64,000 nucleotides of DNA from NCBI RefSeq assembly GCF_014696625.1, contig NZ_JACJQL010000028.1, positions 1 to 64,000 of the forward strand. The letters are read 5' to 3'. The notes below the pieces were generated by a model that was not told where the DNA came from, did not search any database, and was given only the letters and a program-made list of their open reading frames with translations. The position numbers and the translations under genes are program-made. This stretch comes from Nostoc parmelioides FACHB-3921 (lineage in GTDB: Bacteria; Cyanobacteriota; Cyanobacteriia; Cyanobacteriales; Nostocaceae). Positions 25,843-35,013 of the stretch are shown piece by piece; position 1 is the stretch's first letter; each line of letters begins with the position of its first letter.

Positions 25843-27363
25843 TCACAACCCCAAATCGACGGCGATACGATGGGCGCAGGCGAAGCCGGAAAAGGCGACT
25901 GCATTTAAACCCTGTCCGGGAAATGTACTGTCTCCTACACAATAAAGTCCCTTGATAGCGGTGCGATTAAAGGGCATGGACAATAACCCCCGCAGTTTAC
26001 GCCTGGGGATGGGGCCATAAGTGCCGTCTTCTCTTCCCAGAAAACGGCGATGGGTGCGGGGTGTGCCTACTTCTAAATAATCTAACCCTGTATCTAAGCC
26101 AGGAAATATCTTTTCCAGTCGGTCGATAATTCGCCAGGCTGTCTCTTCTTTCTTCGCTTCGTAGTCACTCACAGACAACCCCTGCCAATCATTCATCCAA
26201 TGAGGCGTAAAGGCATGAATTATATGGTATCCTTCTGGGGCTAATTTTGGATCAAGCAAGGTGGGTATGGAGACAAACAGTGTGCCTTCTGGTTGAGTCA
26301 TGTTTTGCCAATCTTCCAAAATAATGTGATGGCATTCTGTCCCTTGAGGTAAGACTGACTCTTTCACCCCCATGTGTAAACTCAAAAAACTGGGCGATTT
26401 TTTATAGTTCTGTTGCCATTTTTTCTCATTAGATGGTATTTTATCTACAGGTAGTAATTTTTCAAATGTGTCCCACCGTGTAGCATTAGAAACTATCCGT
26501 TTGCCTCGATAAATTTCACCATTAGTTAGTTGTACACCGACAGCACAGTATTTTTCAGTAATGATTTTTGCTACTTTGGCTTGATATCGAATCTGACCAC
26601 CGACTTTTTCTAAGCCCTCTGCAAGCTTTTGGGCAATTTGACCTACTCCACCTTTGGGGTAGTTAACACCGCCATAATGCCTGTCAGAAAAGACCATACC
26701 TGCGTTAATCATCGGTGTCATCGCTGCTGGCACTACAGACCAGCAGTAACATTCTATATCGATAAATTTCAATAATTCTGGGTCTCTGATGTAGCGACGG
26801 GCGATATCCCCGACATTTTGCGGTAGATACTTAAGTAAACCTAGACACGCTAAAGGATGCTGTAAAAACGATCGCAGCAAATACCGAGGTTCTTCTAATG
26901 ACAACAACTCCATGCGGTTGAGACACTTAAATACTTGCCAACATTCGTCATAAAAGCGACGAATCCCCTCTTTTTCATGAGGAAAGTGAGCAGCAAGATT
27001 TTGCAAAAAATTATCATAAACCCGGTCAACTTTCAGGTTTAAGTTGTTGGGTAAGTGGTAGTGGATTTGTACGGGATCAGCGATCGCCTCTACACTAGTA
27101 TTTACAGCTTGTAAGGCGCGGGTGAGTAAGTTCGTAGTCCCTCTGTTCCCTAACCCGAAAATCATAGAAGCCCCAACGTCAAATCGATAGCCTTGACGCT
27201 CAAAGTAGCCAGCACTCCCACCAGGAATGATATAGCTTTCTAGTACCAGAACTTTCGCTCCCTTGGCTGCGAGTTGGGTTGCTGTCACTAGTCCGCCAAT
27301 GCCAGACCCAATCACGATGACATCAAACAAAGAATTTTGGGAAGTAGTTGAGGTTACGGACAT
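25843..27363 (-). CDS. crtH: Carotenoid (prolycopene) cis-trans isomerase
   Basis: CrtISO/CrtH isomerises poly-cis-lycopene to all-trans-lycopene for cyanobacterial carotenoid synthesis. The 506-residue protein starts with an FAD dinucleotide-binding motif VIVIGSGIGGLVTATQLA, followed by PGGSAGYFERQGYRFDVGAS. It ends with the family's YGPIPRRKLRGLLSMPFNRT and GLYCVGDSTFPGQGLNAVAFSG. Length fits the isomerase rather than the related phytoene desaturases. Monocistronic; promoter in the 500-bp gap to upp. Confidence 0.92.
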   Translation of the reverse strand: MSVTSTTSQNSLFDVIVIGSGIGGLVTATQLAAKGAKVLVLESYIIPGGSAGYFERQGYRFDVGASMIFGLGNRGTTNLLTRALQAVNTSVEAIADPVQIHYHLPNNLNLKVDRVYDNFLQNLAAHFPHEKEGIRRFYDECWQVFKCLNRMELLSLEEPRYLLRSFLQHPLACLGLLKYLPQNVGDIARRYIRDPELLKFIDIECYCWSVVPAAMTPMINAGMVFSDRHYGGVNYPKGGVGQIAQKLAEGLEKVGGQIRYQAKVAKIITEKYCAVGVQLTNGEIYRGKRIVSNATRWDTFEKLLPVDKIPSNEKKWQQNYKKSPSFLSLHMGVKESVLPQGTECHHIILEDWQNMTQPEGTLFVSIPTLLDPKLAPEGYHIIHAFTPHWMNDWQGLSVSDYEAKKEETAWRIIDRLEKIFPGLDTGLDYLEVGTPRTHRRFLGREDGTYGPIPRRKLRGLLSMPFNRTAIKGLYCVGDSTFPGQGLNAVAFSGFACAHRIAVDLGL

Positions 27364-27864
27364 AAAAGCTGCACTTACATGGAATTAACCAGCCAAACCG
27401 TATTTCATAATACATCTATATCTGGTAAAGCTTACGCAGTTTCCTCAAATTTATCGTAAATAAAAACTCGACCCACAAGGGGATAGAGTTTTGTCAGTTG
27501 TCAGTGGCAAAGATATGTAAAAACTTAATTTTGAATTTTGTAGCTTGCTTCCCGTAGGGTATTTTGAATTGTTAAGTGTTTACCCATACAAAAAAGAGGG
27601 ATGAGCCTGCTACCGCCGACTAATCCCGTCTGCCGATCCTTAAAGAGAGGAGAACACTGACAAATAATATAACTCGGATTGAGAATACCTGTCAACTATT
27701 AATGAAAATCTTTTGCATTAAATTCCGATATCTCAGATTTAGCTCACAAATGCCCACCTACTAAGCCAAATTAATTACGAATTACGAATTACGAATTACA
27801 AATTACGAGACAGAGTATGATGATGTTTCAGTTCTCACAGAATTAAAATTGGCAATTTCCGGCT
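27364..27864. other. Divergent intergenic region crtH-upp
   Basis: No gene seen. Contains a TTGTCAG fragment near 27493, a repeat fragment CCCGTAGGGTATTTTGAATTG near 27551, and ATTACGA heptamers (27773-27808). Promoters for both flanking genes should be here; none is obvious. Confidence 0.5.
27773..27808. repeat. Tandem heptamer ATTACGA
   Basis: Five units of ATTACGA/ATTACAA. STRR-type, the complement of the TCGTAAT type at 20766-20813. Confidence 0.8.
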
Positions 27865-28515
27865 ATGACGGTACAACTGCGTGTTTACGTTCCTCCCCAT
27901 CCTCTAATTAAGCACTGGCTGGCAGTTGCCCGTGATGCTGCCACACCTTCAGTCTTATTTCGTAGTGCTATCACCGAATTGGGTAGATGGCTAACTTATG
28001 AAGCAGCGCGGGAATGGTTGCCTACAGACGAGACGACTGTACAAACTCCCTTAGAGATATGCCCAGCAACTGTCATCAATCCCCAAGTGCCTGTGGCAGT
28101 GGTACCGATTTTACGAGCAGGATTAGGCTTATTAGAGGGGGCGCAAACTGTCTTACCTTTGGCTTCAATTTATCACTTGGGTTTGGTGCGTAATGAGGAG
28201 ACATTGGAAGCTTCATGTTACCTCAACAAATTGCCAGAAAAATTTGACCCCCAAACTAGAGTGTTAATTACCGATCCGATGTTAGCGACAGGTGGGTCTA
28301 TCATGAAGGCAATGTCAGAACTAACAGAACGTGGCGTTGATCCGTCTTTAGTGAGAATTGTCTCTGTAGTGGCAGCACCACCAGCTTTACAAAAATTGAA
28401 TGCGGCTTATTCTGGTTTGATAGTTTACACTGCAACAATTGATGAAACGGTTAATGATAAAGGGTTTATTGTCCCAGGATTAGGCGACGCAGGCGATCGC
28501 ATTTTTGGGACATGA
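27865..28515 (+). CDS. upp: Uracil phosphoribosyltransferase
   Basis: Salvages uracil to UMP with PRPP. The 216-residue protein carries VPILRAGLGLLEGAQTVLP, the PRPP loop VLITDPMLATGGSIMKAM, and the uracil-binding end GFIVPGLGDAGDRIFGT. Start ATG at 27865. It is followed 64 bases later by a small membrane-protein gene on the same strand. Confidence 0.95.
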   Translation: MTVQLRVYVPPHPLIKHWLAVARDAATPSVLFRSAITELGRWLTYEAAREWLPTDETTVQTPLEICPATVINPQVPVAVVPILRAGLGLLEGAQTVLPLASIYHLGLVRNEETLEASCYLNKLPEKFDPQTRVLITDPMLATGGSIMKAMSELTERGVDPSLVRIVSVVAAPPALQKLNAAYSGLIVYTATIDETVNDKGFIVPGLGDAGDRIFGT

Positions 28516-28579
28516 GCTAGTATGCAGCTAGGGAAGGAAAATAGCTTAACTAATGTAAAAGTTGCTTCAAGGCGGTATT

Positions 28580-28930
28580 ATGAGTCAGCGTGATGGTTTT
28601 GCTAGCGGTTTTTTCGCAGGGGCAGTATTCGGCGGCGTAGTCGGCGGTATTCTGGGTGCTGTGATTGCTTCTCGACAAAGTGAAGAATTAATCGAAGACG
28701 GGAAAGAGTTAATTAATGGCTCAGGAGAAAGCAGGAAAGTACCAAGCAAACGTCGTCAAATGATATCCCCAGATGGCGATAACCTAGAAATGGAATCAGC
28801 AAGGCGATCGCTAGAAGATAAAATTGCCCAGCTAAATGCCACAATTGACGAAGTCAGAAAGCATCTAGGAAACGTTAATGGTAGTCCCGCACAGTCTACA
28901 GGCGATCGCTCCCTTAACAAAGATTCTTAA
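28580..28930 (+). CDS. Small YtxH-like membrane protein
   Basis: A 116-residue protein with a glycine-zipper membrane segment near the N-terminus (FASGFFAGAVFGGVVGGILG, residues about 7-30), a charged middle and a C-terminal helix (residues about 70-97, SLEDKIAQLNATIDEVRKHL) likely to form a coiled coil. This layout resembles YtxH-type stress proteins. Function unknown. ATG at 28580 is chosen over an in-frame TTG at 28562. Confidence 0.75.
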   Translation: MSQRDGFASGFFAGAVFGGVVGGILGAVIASRQSEELIEDGKELINGSGESRKVPSKRRQMISPDGDNLEMESARRSLEDKIAQLNATIDEVRKHLGNVNGSPAQSTGDRSLNKDS

Positions 28931-28983
28931 ATAATTCTTGTTGGGAGTAGGCAGGGGCAGTACTCCTTGTTTCCCTTCCTCTT

Positions 28984-29007
28984 CCCAATCCCCAATCCCT
29001 AATCCCC
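28984..29007. repeat. Tandem heptamer CCCCAAT/CCCTAAT
   Basis: Three units. STRR-type. Confidence 0.7.
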
Positions 29008-29120
29008 ATTTCTAAGATAATGGCGGTTAATGCGGCAACCATCCACATACGTCATAGCTTAGAGTAAATTAAAATCAATAATAAGACCGCTTTAACACCT
29101 AGTAGGAAACTAAACCATCC

Positions 29121-29399
29121 ATGAATTTACTGATTACTACGTTAGTTACATTCGTTACTATTTACAGCTATTTGCTCATTATCCGGGTTCTTTTAACCTG
29201 GTTTCCTCAGATTGATTGGTACAACCAACCATTTGCGGCTTTAAGCCAAATAACCGACCCCTATCTAAATCTGTTCCGTTCCATTATTCCCCCCTTGGGT
29301 GGTATGGATTTTTCTCCTATCCTCGCCTTTTTAGTGTTGAATTTAACTGGCGACTTACTCAGAACTTTAACTAGATTGCCATTTGTACAGGGATTTTAA
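29121..29399 (+). CDS. YggT/Ycf19-family membrane protein
   Basis: A 92-residue two-span membrane protein with the family sequence LTWFPQIDWYNQPFAALSQI and DPYLNLFRSIIPPLGGMDFS followed by ILAFLVLNL. YggT proteins in chloroplasts and cyanobacteria are tied to cytochrome b6f haem assembly or nucleoid positioning, depending on the subgroup; I cannot say which applies. Converges on the gene at 29467. Confidence 0.88.
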   Translation: MNLLITTLVTFVTIYSYLLIIRVLLTWFPQIDWYNQPFAALSQITDPYLNLFRSIIPPLGGMDFSPILAFLVLNLTGDLLRTLTRLPFVQGF

Positions 29400-29415
29400 T
29401 CAACCTGAACCATAA

Positions 29416-29452
29416 ACTTGTAGAGACGTAAGGTAAACAAGTCTCTACAAGT
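29416..29452. terminator. Inverted repeat between convergent genes
   Basis: ACTTGTAGAGAC (29416-29427) pairs perfectly with 29441-29452 across 13 bases, lying between the yggT-like stop and the end of the next gene. Probably a bidirectional transcription end, though U tracts are weak. Confidence 0.5.
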
Positions 29453-29466
29453 CTCTTCATTTCCAG

Positions 29467-29940
29467 CTACTTGCGGACTTGGGCGCTAAAACCAGACGCT
29501 TTAAACTGCTTCAGCTTCAGAGGTAAAGGCTGATTTGCTGGTACAGTAATTCTCAATTCAAAATCACTGATTCCTGGTGGAACTTCAGCAATAGAACCCA
29601 GACGGGTGCGGTTTTGTAATATCGGGTCGTTGTTAGCATCATAAATGCGCCCGTAGATATCCGCATCGTATACCGTCTTATAAGTGCCATTTTCCGCTTT
29701 GCCGGTGACAATAAAGCAATTAGCGGATGTACTGCTGTTAGTAGCTACAGTCCCCTGTGCTAGTTCTGCTGGACACTCCTGATAAGACAAATCAGATAGT
29801 TTAATTTGAGTCAACGCCATAGCAGATGGAGTCCATACCCAGGAAATCAAAACCACCAGACAGGAAATAACGATGGTCGTGATGAGTTTAGCTAAAGGCT
29901 GAAAATTGAATATTAGTGCCGTACTGTTTTTCTTTTTCAT
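29467..29940 (-). CDS. Secreted or periplasmic protein of unknown function
   Basis: With ATG at 29940 the 157-residue product has a Lys-rich N-terminus (MKKKN), a hydrophobic stretch (about 20-40) and a likely signal peptidase site at AMA before LTQI, so it should be exported. The mature part has two cysteines (QECPAEL and SANCFIV) that may pair, and beta-rich sequence ending ASGFSAQVRK. I know similar cyanobacterial hypotheticals but no function. A longer frame to 29970 would hide the signal n-region. Confidence 0.72.
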   Translation of the reverse strand: MKKKNSTALIFNFQPLAKLITTIVISCLVVLISWVWTPSAMALTQIKLSDLSYQECPAELAQGTVATNSSTSANCFIVTGKAENGTYKTVYDADIYGRIYDANNDPILQNRTRLGSIAEVPPGISDFELRITVPANQPLPLKLKQFKASGFSAQVRK

Positions 29941-30077
29941 ATCTGTATAAGGTAGCAAGGAAACATACATAAACTTTATAACGGGGACTGATGACTGGTG
30001 TATGTTGACTGATGACTCATCACTTTTATTTACTTTTGTAATAATTATTAGATTAGGCCCTTGATCGCAATTCAGTT

Positions 30078-30671
30078 ATGACTCCAGATGAGATTGCCAC
30101 AGTCTTGCAAACAGCTTTTCATCGTTGTGATGCAGCTAGCTGTCCTCTCAGTGCTAGGCAGAAGGAGATTTTATTGCAAGTTTTGGAGGAAATTCAAAGG
30201 CAATCTTTATCTGGTGGGTCAGATACTCCTAATCCTTTGGATGAACTCACCCCAGAAGAATTAGAAACATTTTTAGCGTTTGTTAAGACGGAAGAAGAAC
30301 AAGACCGCACTTGGAAGGTGCAGTTACTCAACGACTGGCTGCATAATCAAGACTCAGGAAATGTGCAGTTTGTGAGGGAACGATATGGGTTGCAGTGGTT
30401 AAACCGTGTTGAGTCATATCATTTTGACAAGTATGCTTATTTTGAGGAAGCACTAAAACTCAGAATAGGCGATCGCATCGAAGTTTCCAATGCCCTCTGG
30501 GAATGGGTGCAAGAAGATGGGCCTTGCAAACGAGAATGGTTTAGTGCGATCGTGATTCAAATAGACGATGCTTCCACTAATTGCGTCGTGCGCTTCTACA
30601 ACGGCGCTGAGTATGAAATTGCGGGTGTATATGAGTGGAATCGTTACAACTGGCGCTGGCCGAAGAGGTAG
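30078..30671 (+). CDS. Cyanobacterial hypothetical protein
   Basis: A 197-residue acidic soluble protein. The N-terminal half is helical (residues about 1-90, with LDELTPEELETFLAFVKTEE). The C-terminal half (about 130-197) is rich in Trp and Tyr and looks like a small beta barrel (ALWEWVQEDG ... CVVRFYNGAEYEIAG ... YNWRWPKR). No enzyme motif. Family not recognised. It precedes a hydrolase gene by 70 bases on the same strand. Confidence 0.7.
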   Translation: MTPDEIATVLQTAFHRCDAASCPLSARQKEILLQVLEEIQRQSLSGGSDTPNPLDELTPEELETFLAFVKTEEEQDRTWKVQLLNDWLHNQDSGNVQFVRERYGLQWLNRVESYHFDKYAYFEEALKLRIGDRIEVSNALWEWVQEDGPCKREWFSAIVIQIDDASTNCVVRFYNGAEYEIAGVYEWNRYNWRWPKR

Positions 30672-30741
30672 AAGGAGATAATGCAGGGAAAATAGGAAAG
30701 AAGAAGCACAAATCAACCTTACACTCGATGCAGGTTGATTG

Positions 30742-31737
30742 ATGAGCGTTGCCCATATGTCGTCCCCTATCGAAATTATTTTAATATTAGCTACAACTTT
30801 TTATCAGGCGATCGCTATTTTAATAGAAAATCGACAGTCGCCACCAGGAAAACTGATTGATGTGGGTGGATATCGCTTGCACCTCTACACGGCGGGACAT
30901 TCTAGACCCACTGTGGTTTTAGAACACAGTTTAGGTGGAATTGAAGGTTATTTACTTGTGGAAGAAATAGCCAAACTGACACGAGTTTGCATATATGATC
31001 GGGCTGGATATGGTTGGAGTGATCATAGTCCTCATCCACGGACAAGTAGGCAAATTGTCGCAGAGTTAGACTTTCTCCTCACACTAGCAGGAATTGAGCC
31101 ACCATATATTTTGGTGGGCAATTCTTTTGGTAGTTATAACGTGCGCTTGTATGCTCACTATTTCCCAGATAAAGTAGTAGGAATAGTACTTACTGATGGA
31201 CTTCATGAAACGGAAATGTTGAAAATGTCCATCTATTTACAGGCTTTAAAACTATTTTTTGTTTCTGGCTTTGTTATGTCCATTTTAGGCTCAATCTTGG
31301 GAATTATCAGATTACTCAAAGTGATTGGTACATTTGAGATTATCAAGCGAGAATTAATTAAATTTTCTCCAGCAGTACTCAACCCAATTAAGCTTTCTTT
31401 TTGCCGTCCCAAACACTGGATTACCATGATTAGGGAACTCTTAAATCTGGATAAAAGCAGCCGCCAACTTCAGTTAACTAGGAAATTTAGGGGATTACCC
31501 ATAGTTAGCATCAAAGCGAATACTTTTTTCCATCCTTCCCTTTGGACTATCCTGTTACCTCTGAAAGCAGCTAATAACTTACGCGAGCAAATGCACAAAC
31601 AAATAGTCAATTTATCTACAGATTGTGTACAAATTAATGCTGAAAAAAGCGGACATTTTGTTTGGATTGATCAACCAGAATTAATCATCAATGCTATTCA
31701 GATTATTTTAAACAAAGTTGATGGTAGAGATAATTAG
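30742..31737 (+). CDS. Alpha/beta hydrolase
   Basis: A 331-residue alpha/beta hydrolase. An N-terminal hydrophobic stretch (about 8-25) may anchor it. GGYRLHLYTAG and LEHSLGG (oxyanion region) are followed by RAGYGWSDHSPHPRT, the nucleophile elbow GNSFGSYN, and the catalytic His in SGHFVWIDQPELI. The insertion of about 60 residues after the elbow forms a long lid. Substrate unknown. ATG at 30742 chosen over the adjoining TTG. Confidence 0.82.
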   Translation: MSVAHMSSPIEIILILATTFYQAIAILIENRQSPPGKLIDVGGYRLHLYTAGHSRPTVVLEHSLGGIEGYLLVEEIAKLTRVCIYDRAGYGWSDHSPHPRTSRQIVAELDFLLTLAGIEPPYILVGNSFGSYNVRLYAHYFPDKVVGIVLTDGLHETEMLKMSIYLQALKLFFVSGFVMSILGSILGIIRLLKVIGTFEIIKRELIKFSPAVLNPIKLSFCRPKHWITMIRELLNLDKSSRQLQLTRKFRGLPIVSIKANTFFHPSLWTILLPLKAANNLREQMHKQIVNLSTDCVQINAEKSGHFVWIDQPELIINAIQIILNKVDGRDN

Positions 31738-31746
31738 TTGGTGATT

Positions 31747-32616
31747 TCATTTTAAACCTAAATGTTTAATTAAAGCTTGACGCATGACATCTACAGGGAT
31801 AGCTTCCTGCTGCAACCAAATTTTTAAAGCTGCTACACCTTGCTGAACTAACATTTCTAAGCCATCAATGATAATTGCGCCTTGTTGTTGCGCTTTTTGG
31901 AGAAATTGCGTTGGTTTGGGAATATATATCAAATCATAGGCGATCGCACCACTTTGTAAATTCACCAGTTCCTCTGCACTCAAAGGCGACTCATCAACCT
32001 GCGGATACATTCCTATGGGAGTTGTATTCACCAGTAGGTTAGCTTGAGGGATAAGCTTTGCTAGATAATCCCAGGTATGCACTTGTAAATTCTCAGCAAT
32101 GGGGGAATTTTCCCAACTGTGGCGAAATTCTTCTAAGCGTTGCACATTGCGCCCCACTACATGAATTTCCGCAAAACCCAGTTGATAACAACCTGCGACA
32201 ACAGCCCTAGCTGCGCCACCATTACCTAAAATTACGGCGATTTGCTGACTCCAATCTCGTTTATAAGTTGTCTGCAAAGGGGCAATAAACCCTTCTATAT
32301 CGGTGTTTGTCCCCACCCATTGATTATTTTGAAGGGTGACGGTATTTACCGCGCCTATAGCTTGAGCAACGGGGCTAATTTCTGCAAGCAGGGGGATGAT
32401 AGCTTGTTTATGGGGAATGGTCACACTAAAACCAACAACACCAATAGTAGCCAAAAGAGCGATCGCTGCTTCTAAATTATCTGGTGCTATGGGAAAAGGC
32501 AGATATACATAATCTAATCCCAATTGAGCGATCGCTGCATTGTGCATCACCGGTGACAGCGAATGTTCCACCGGATGTCCAATTACCCCCAATAGTTTAG
32601 TTTTGCCTGTAATCAT
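31747..32616 (-). CDS. aroE: Shikimate dehydrogenase (NADP)
   Basis: Reduces 3-dehydroshikimate to shikimate in aromatic amino acid synthesis. The 289-residue protein has GVIGHPVEHSLSPVMHNAAI at the N-terminus, the catalytic Lys in SVTIPHKQA, NTDIEGF, the nucleotide motif VILGNGGAARAVV and NTTPIGMYP. Its stop lies 9 bases from the stop of the convergent hydrolase gene. Confidence 0.95.
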   Translation of the reverse strand: MITGKTKLLGVIGHPVEHSLSPVMHNAAIAQLGLDYVYLPFPIAPDNLEAAIALLATIGVVGFSVTIPHKQAIIPLLAEISPVAQAIGAVNTVTLQNNQWVGTNTDIEGFIAPLQTTYKRDWSQQIAVILGNGGAARAVVAGCYQLGFAEIHVVGRNVQRLEEFRHSWENSPIAENLQVHTWDYLAKLIPQANLLVNTTPIGMYPQVDESPLSAEELVNLQSGAIAYDLIYIPKPTQFLQKAQQQGAIIIDGLEMLVQQGVAALKIWLQQEAIPVDVMRQALIKHLGLK

Positions 32617-32643
32617 TGTTTTTAATCATTAGTCAGTTGTTAG

Positions 32644-32663
32644 AGACGCGATTAATCGCGTCT
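32644..32663. repeat. Dispersed palindrome AGACGCGATTAATCGCGTCT, second copy
   Basis: Identical to the palindrome at 22400-22419, again followed by TGTACA. It lies upstream of aroE and of the divergent hydrolase gene. Confidence 0.85.
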
Positions 32664-32746
32664 GTACAGTTGTCTTTTCCCTGCTTTCCCTACTCCCCAT
32701 TCCTAGCTCTACAATTATTAAAAGCTACTTAACATTTCTTTGTAAT

Positions 32747-33685
32747 ATGCAGACAAATACAGCCCCTTCTATAACTCCAATTCCTGGGCAATATTGGCAG
32801 TGGCGAGGGCATAAGATTTACTACGTTCGTGCGGGGGAAAAACAACCGCAGCGCCCACCATTGTTATTGGTGCATGGCTTTGGTGCTTCTACAGACCACT
32901 GGCGTAAGAATATCACAGGACTGTGTGATGATTTTGAAGTATTTGCGATCGACCTTTTGGGGTTTGGGCGTTCCGCTAAACCTAAATTACAATATGGTGG
33001 CGACTTGTGGCGTGACCAACTCCATGATTTTATCACTGAAGTTATTGGTCAAAAAGCAGTGTTAGCAGGTAATTCCCTTGGTGGCTATGCTTGCTTGTGT
33101 GTTGCTGCTCAACTTCCTGAGAGCGCAGCTGGTGTAGTTTTACTCAATAGTGCTGGGCCATTTAGTGAAACTCAAGCCACACCAGAACCAGAGGCTTTAC
33201 AATCACAAATTCAGCCTCCTAAACAATCCTCACCTTTACAAAAAATATTTGGTGATAGTGTTAAGTGGATTTTTCGACAACCTTTAGCCCAATTTTTATT
33301 ATTTCAATACGTGCGCCAAGGTTGGGTAATTCGGCAAACTTTAGAAAAGGTATATCTTGATAAAAGTGCAATTACAAACCAATTAGTTGAAGAAATTGCT
33401 CGTCCTGCTTACGACGCTGGTGCGCTGGATGTATTTGTCTCAGTTTTTAGCAGTCCTCAAGGAGAAAAAGTTGATGTGCTATTAAAGCAATTAACTTGTC
33501 CTTTATTAATGTTATGGGGTGAAGCTGATCCTTGGATGAATGCTAGAGAACGTTCTCAAAAGTTTCGCTTATATTATCCAGAACTTACTGAACATTTTCT
33601 TAGGGCTGGTCATTGTCCTCATGATGAAGTACCCAATCAAGTAAACCCACTTTTACAAGAATGGGTTTTTTCAATTGCTCGATAA
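32747..33685 (+). CDS. Alpha/beta hydrolase
   Basis: A 312-residue alpha/beta hydrolase with a full triad pattern: oxyanion region LLVHGFGASTDHWR, nucleophile Ser in LAGNSLGGYACL, acid in LMLWGEADPWM, and His in AGHCPHDEVP. The opening YWQWRGHKIYYVRAGE matches the group often annotated as epoxide-hydrolase-like or MenH-like in cyanobacteria and plastids. Substrate unknown. Divergent from aroE. Confidence 0.87.
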   Translation: MQTNTAPSITPIPGQYWQWRGHKIYYVRAGEKQPQRPPLLLVHGFGASTDHWRKNITGLCDDFEVFAIDLLGFGRSAKPKLQYGGDLWRDQLHDFITEVIGQKAVLAGNSLGGYACLCVAAQLPESAAGVVLLNSAGPFSETQATPEPEALQSQIQPPKQSSPLQKIFGDSVKWIFRQPLAQFLLFQYVRQGWVIRQTLEKVYLDKSAITNQLVEEIARPAYDAGALDVFVSVFSSPQGEKVDVLLKQLTCPLLMLWGEADPWMNARERSQKFRLYYPELTEHFLRAGHCPHDEVPNQVNPLLQEWVFSIAR

Positions 33686-33713
33686 ATAACATTTATGTAG
33701 TGGCGTGACAAGC

Positions 33714-33812
33714 TTAGGGACTTCCAGATAAAAAAATATCCAAACTGTAGGGTGCGTCAGCCAGAGAAAACCTAACTATACCAAGAGGTTATTCATACTG
33801 ACGCACCCTACT
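33714..33812 (-). repeat. MITE-like repeat A, copy 2
   Basis: Opposite orientation to copy 1; begins with AGGGACTTCCAGATAAAAAA, then the inverted ends GTAGGGTGCGTCAG and CTGACGCACCCTAC around the same core with TACCAAGAGGTTATTCAT. Confidence 0.85.
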
Positions 33813-33944
33813 AAGCTGTTTATTTCGGATAATTTATTTTTTGGTGTTCCCTCAATATACAAGGTTGGGTTAAGCAAAGCGCAACCCAACATTGATCCCG
33901 AAAACTCAACATAGATTCCTGGTGTTGGGTTTCCTTACGTCAAA

Positions 33945-33992
33945 CGCCACTCGCCCCAAGTCGGGAAACCCGTCCACGGCGGTGGCTTCCCA
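33945..33992. repeat. Dispersed repeat E, copy 1
   Basis: CGCCACT...GGAAACCCGTCCACGGCGGTGGCTTCCC; a close copy is at 50961-51007. Both can fold through CGCCAC/GTGGC. Confidence 0.7.
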
Positions 33993-34058
33993 ACCTACAA
34001 TTGTTTGCTCTTTTGTATTGCATCATTTTATTCGTGTCAGTCCACGACATAAGATTTA

Positions 34059-34778
34059 TTATTTCATAATAAGAGATTTAATTTCTTGCTCTATTTGTCC
34101 ACTAATAATTTCTTGACCAATGCCAGGTTGGGCAAGATTAACCTTCACGAAATTTATCTGATCTGCTGCCGAGAATTTATTATCTTTATTAGAATCTTTG
34201 ATAATTTTGATAAAAATTTCCTTCCTTCCTGGCACGACCACCCAATTAATAATTTTAGAATTATTTGGTGTTACTTGTTGCAGATTCTTTCCTGATAAAT
34301 CAGATATATAACCAATTACAGCATCTTCTTGATTAAACTTTTTATCTTTATTAGTATCCTGATCAATAATTTGATAAAGCCAAACTCTTGTGGATGGCTG
34401 ACCAGGTGTTTTTATTTCTACTAAATCAAAGTCATTAATAATTGCTTTTTTATTTAATAAAAGGTGACTCGCACCGTCTTGTTTGCGATAAAATATAAAA
34501 TTATAAAGTAATACATTATATCTTTTAGAAGAACGCGAATAATCATCTAAACCAACTTCTTTTTCTACATCCCTACCTGTGGAATTAACTGGAATCATTA
34601 AATAATCTGTCGGCTCTTTAATAACTAAGTCGCCATAGTTAATTTGAGGTTGTGTTTGCTGCTGTCCAACAGCCTGTGCTGATTCTGTTTTTTGGGAAAT
34701 ATTGGTGTTGCAAGATAAAGAAAGACTTGCTACGAATATTGTGGCTACAACATTCTTTACGAAATAATTTTTTTTCAT
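34059..34778 (-). CDS. Lipoprotein with two EF-hand-like calcium loops
   Basis: A 239-residue protein with a Lys-rich start, a hydrophobic h-region and a lipobox-like SLSC ending at Cys23, so it is probably a lipoprotein. Two 12-residue loops fit the EF-hand spacing (Asp1, Asn3, Asp5, hydrophobic 8, Asp12): DTNKDKKFNQED at 141-152 and DSNKDNKFSAAD at 195-206. Inference: an envelope calcium-binding protein. Family name not recognised. It stands alone between repeats. Confidence 0.75.
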   Translation of the reverse strand: MKKNYFVKNVVATIFVASLSLSCNTNISQKTESAQAVGQQQTQPQINYGDLVIKEPTDYLMIPVNSTGRDVEKEVGLDDYSRSSKRYNVLLYNFIFYRKQDGASHLLLNKKAIINDFDLVEIKTPGQPSTRVWLYQIIDQDTNKDKKFNQEDAVIGYISDLSGKNLQQVTPNNSKIINWVVVPGRKEIFIKIIKDSNKDNKFSAADQINFVKVNLAQPGIGQEIISGQIEQEIKSLIMK

Positions 34779-34879
34779 TACCTGTTCCTACCAAAAAATA
34801 TTTCTGTCTTATTATATGTGCTGCTAAAAATTAACCAGATTTATCAGTCTTACTCTGTCGAGTTAGTTGTTATAGCTTG

Positions 34880-34977
34880 TTAGGGTGCGTCAGTATGAAT
34901 AATTTCTTGGTACCACTAGGTTTTTTCTCACTGACCCACTCTAAATTTTGGATATTTTTTATCTGGAAGTTCCTAAG
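34880..34977 (+). repeat. MITE-like repeat A, copy 3
   Basis: Same orientation as copy 1. The right inverted end is decayed (CTGACCCACTCTA), the tail ATTTTTTATCTGGAAGT is intact. Confidence 0.8.
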
Positions 34978-35013
34978 CACTAGTATCAAAAATTCAACTT
35001 TTCCAGGTGAACA

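Larger units (their letters stand above)
33686..34058. other. Repeat-filled intergenic region
   Basis: No gene seen. Contains repeat A copy 2 (33714-33812) and a copy of the CGCCACT...GTGGCTTCCC repeat (33945-33992). Confidence 0.6.

Noticed and set aside
25720..25908. Small frame starting MNDFLVQLG, with a relative at 34877
   Set aside because: Both are encoded by copies of dispersed repeat A, not by genes.
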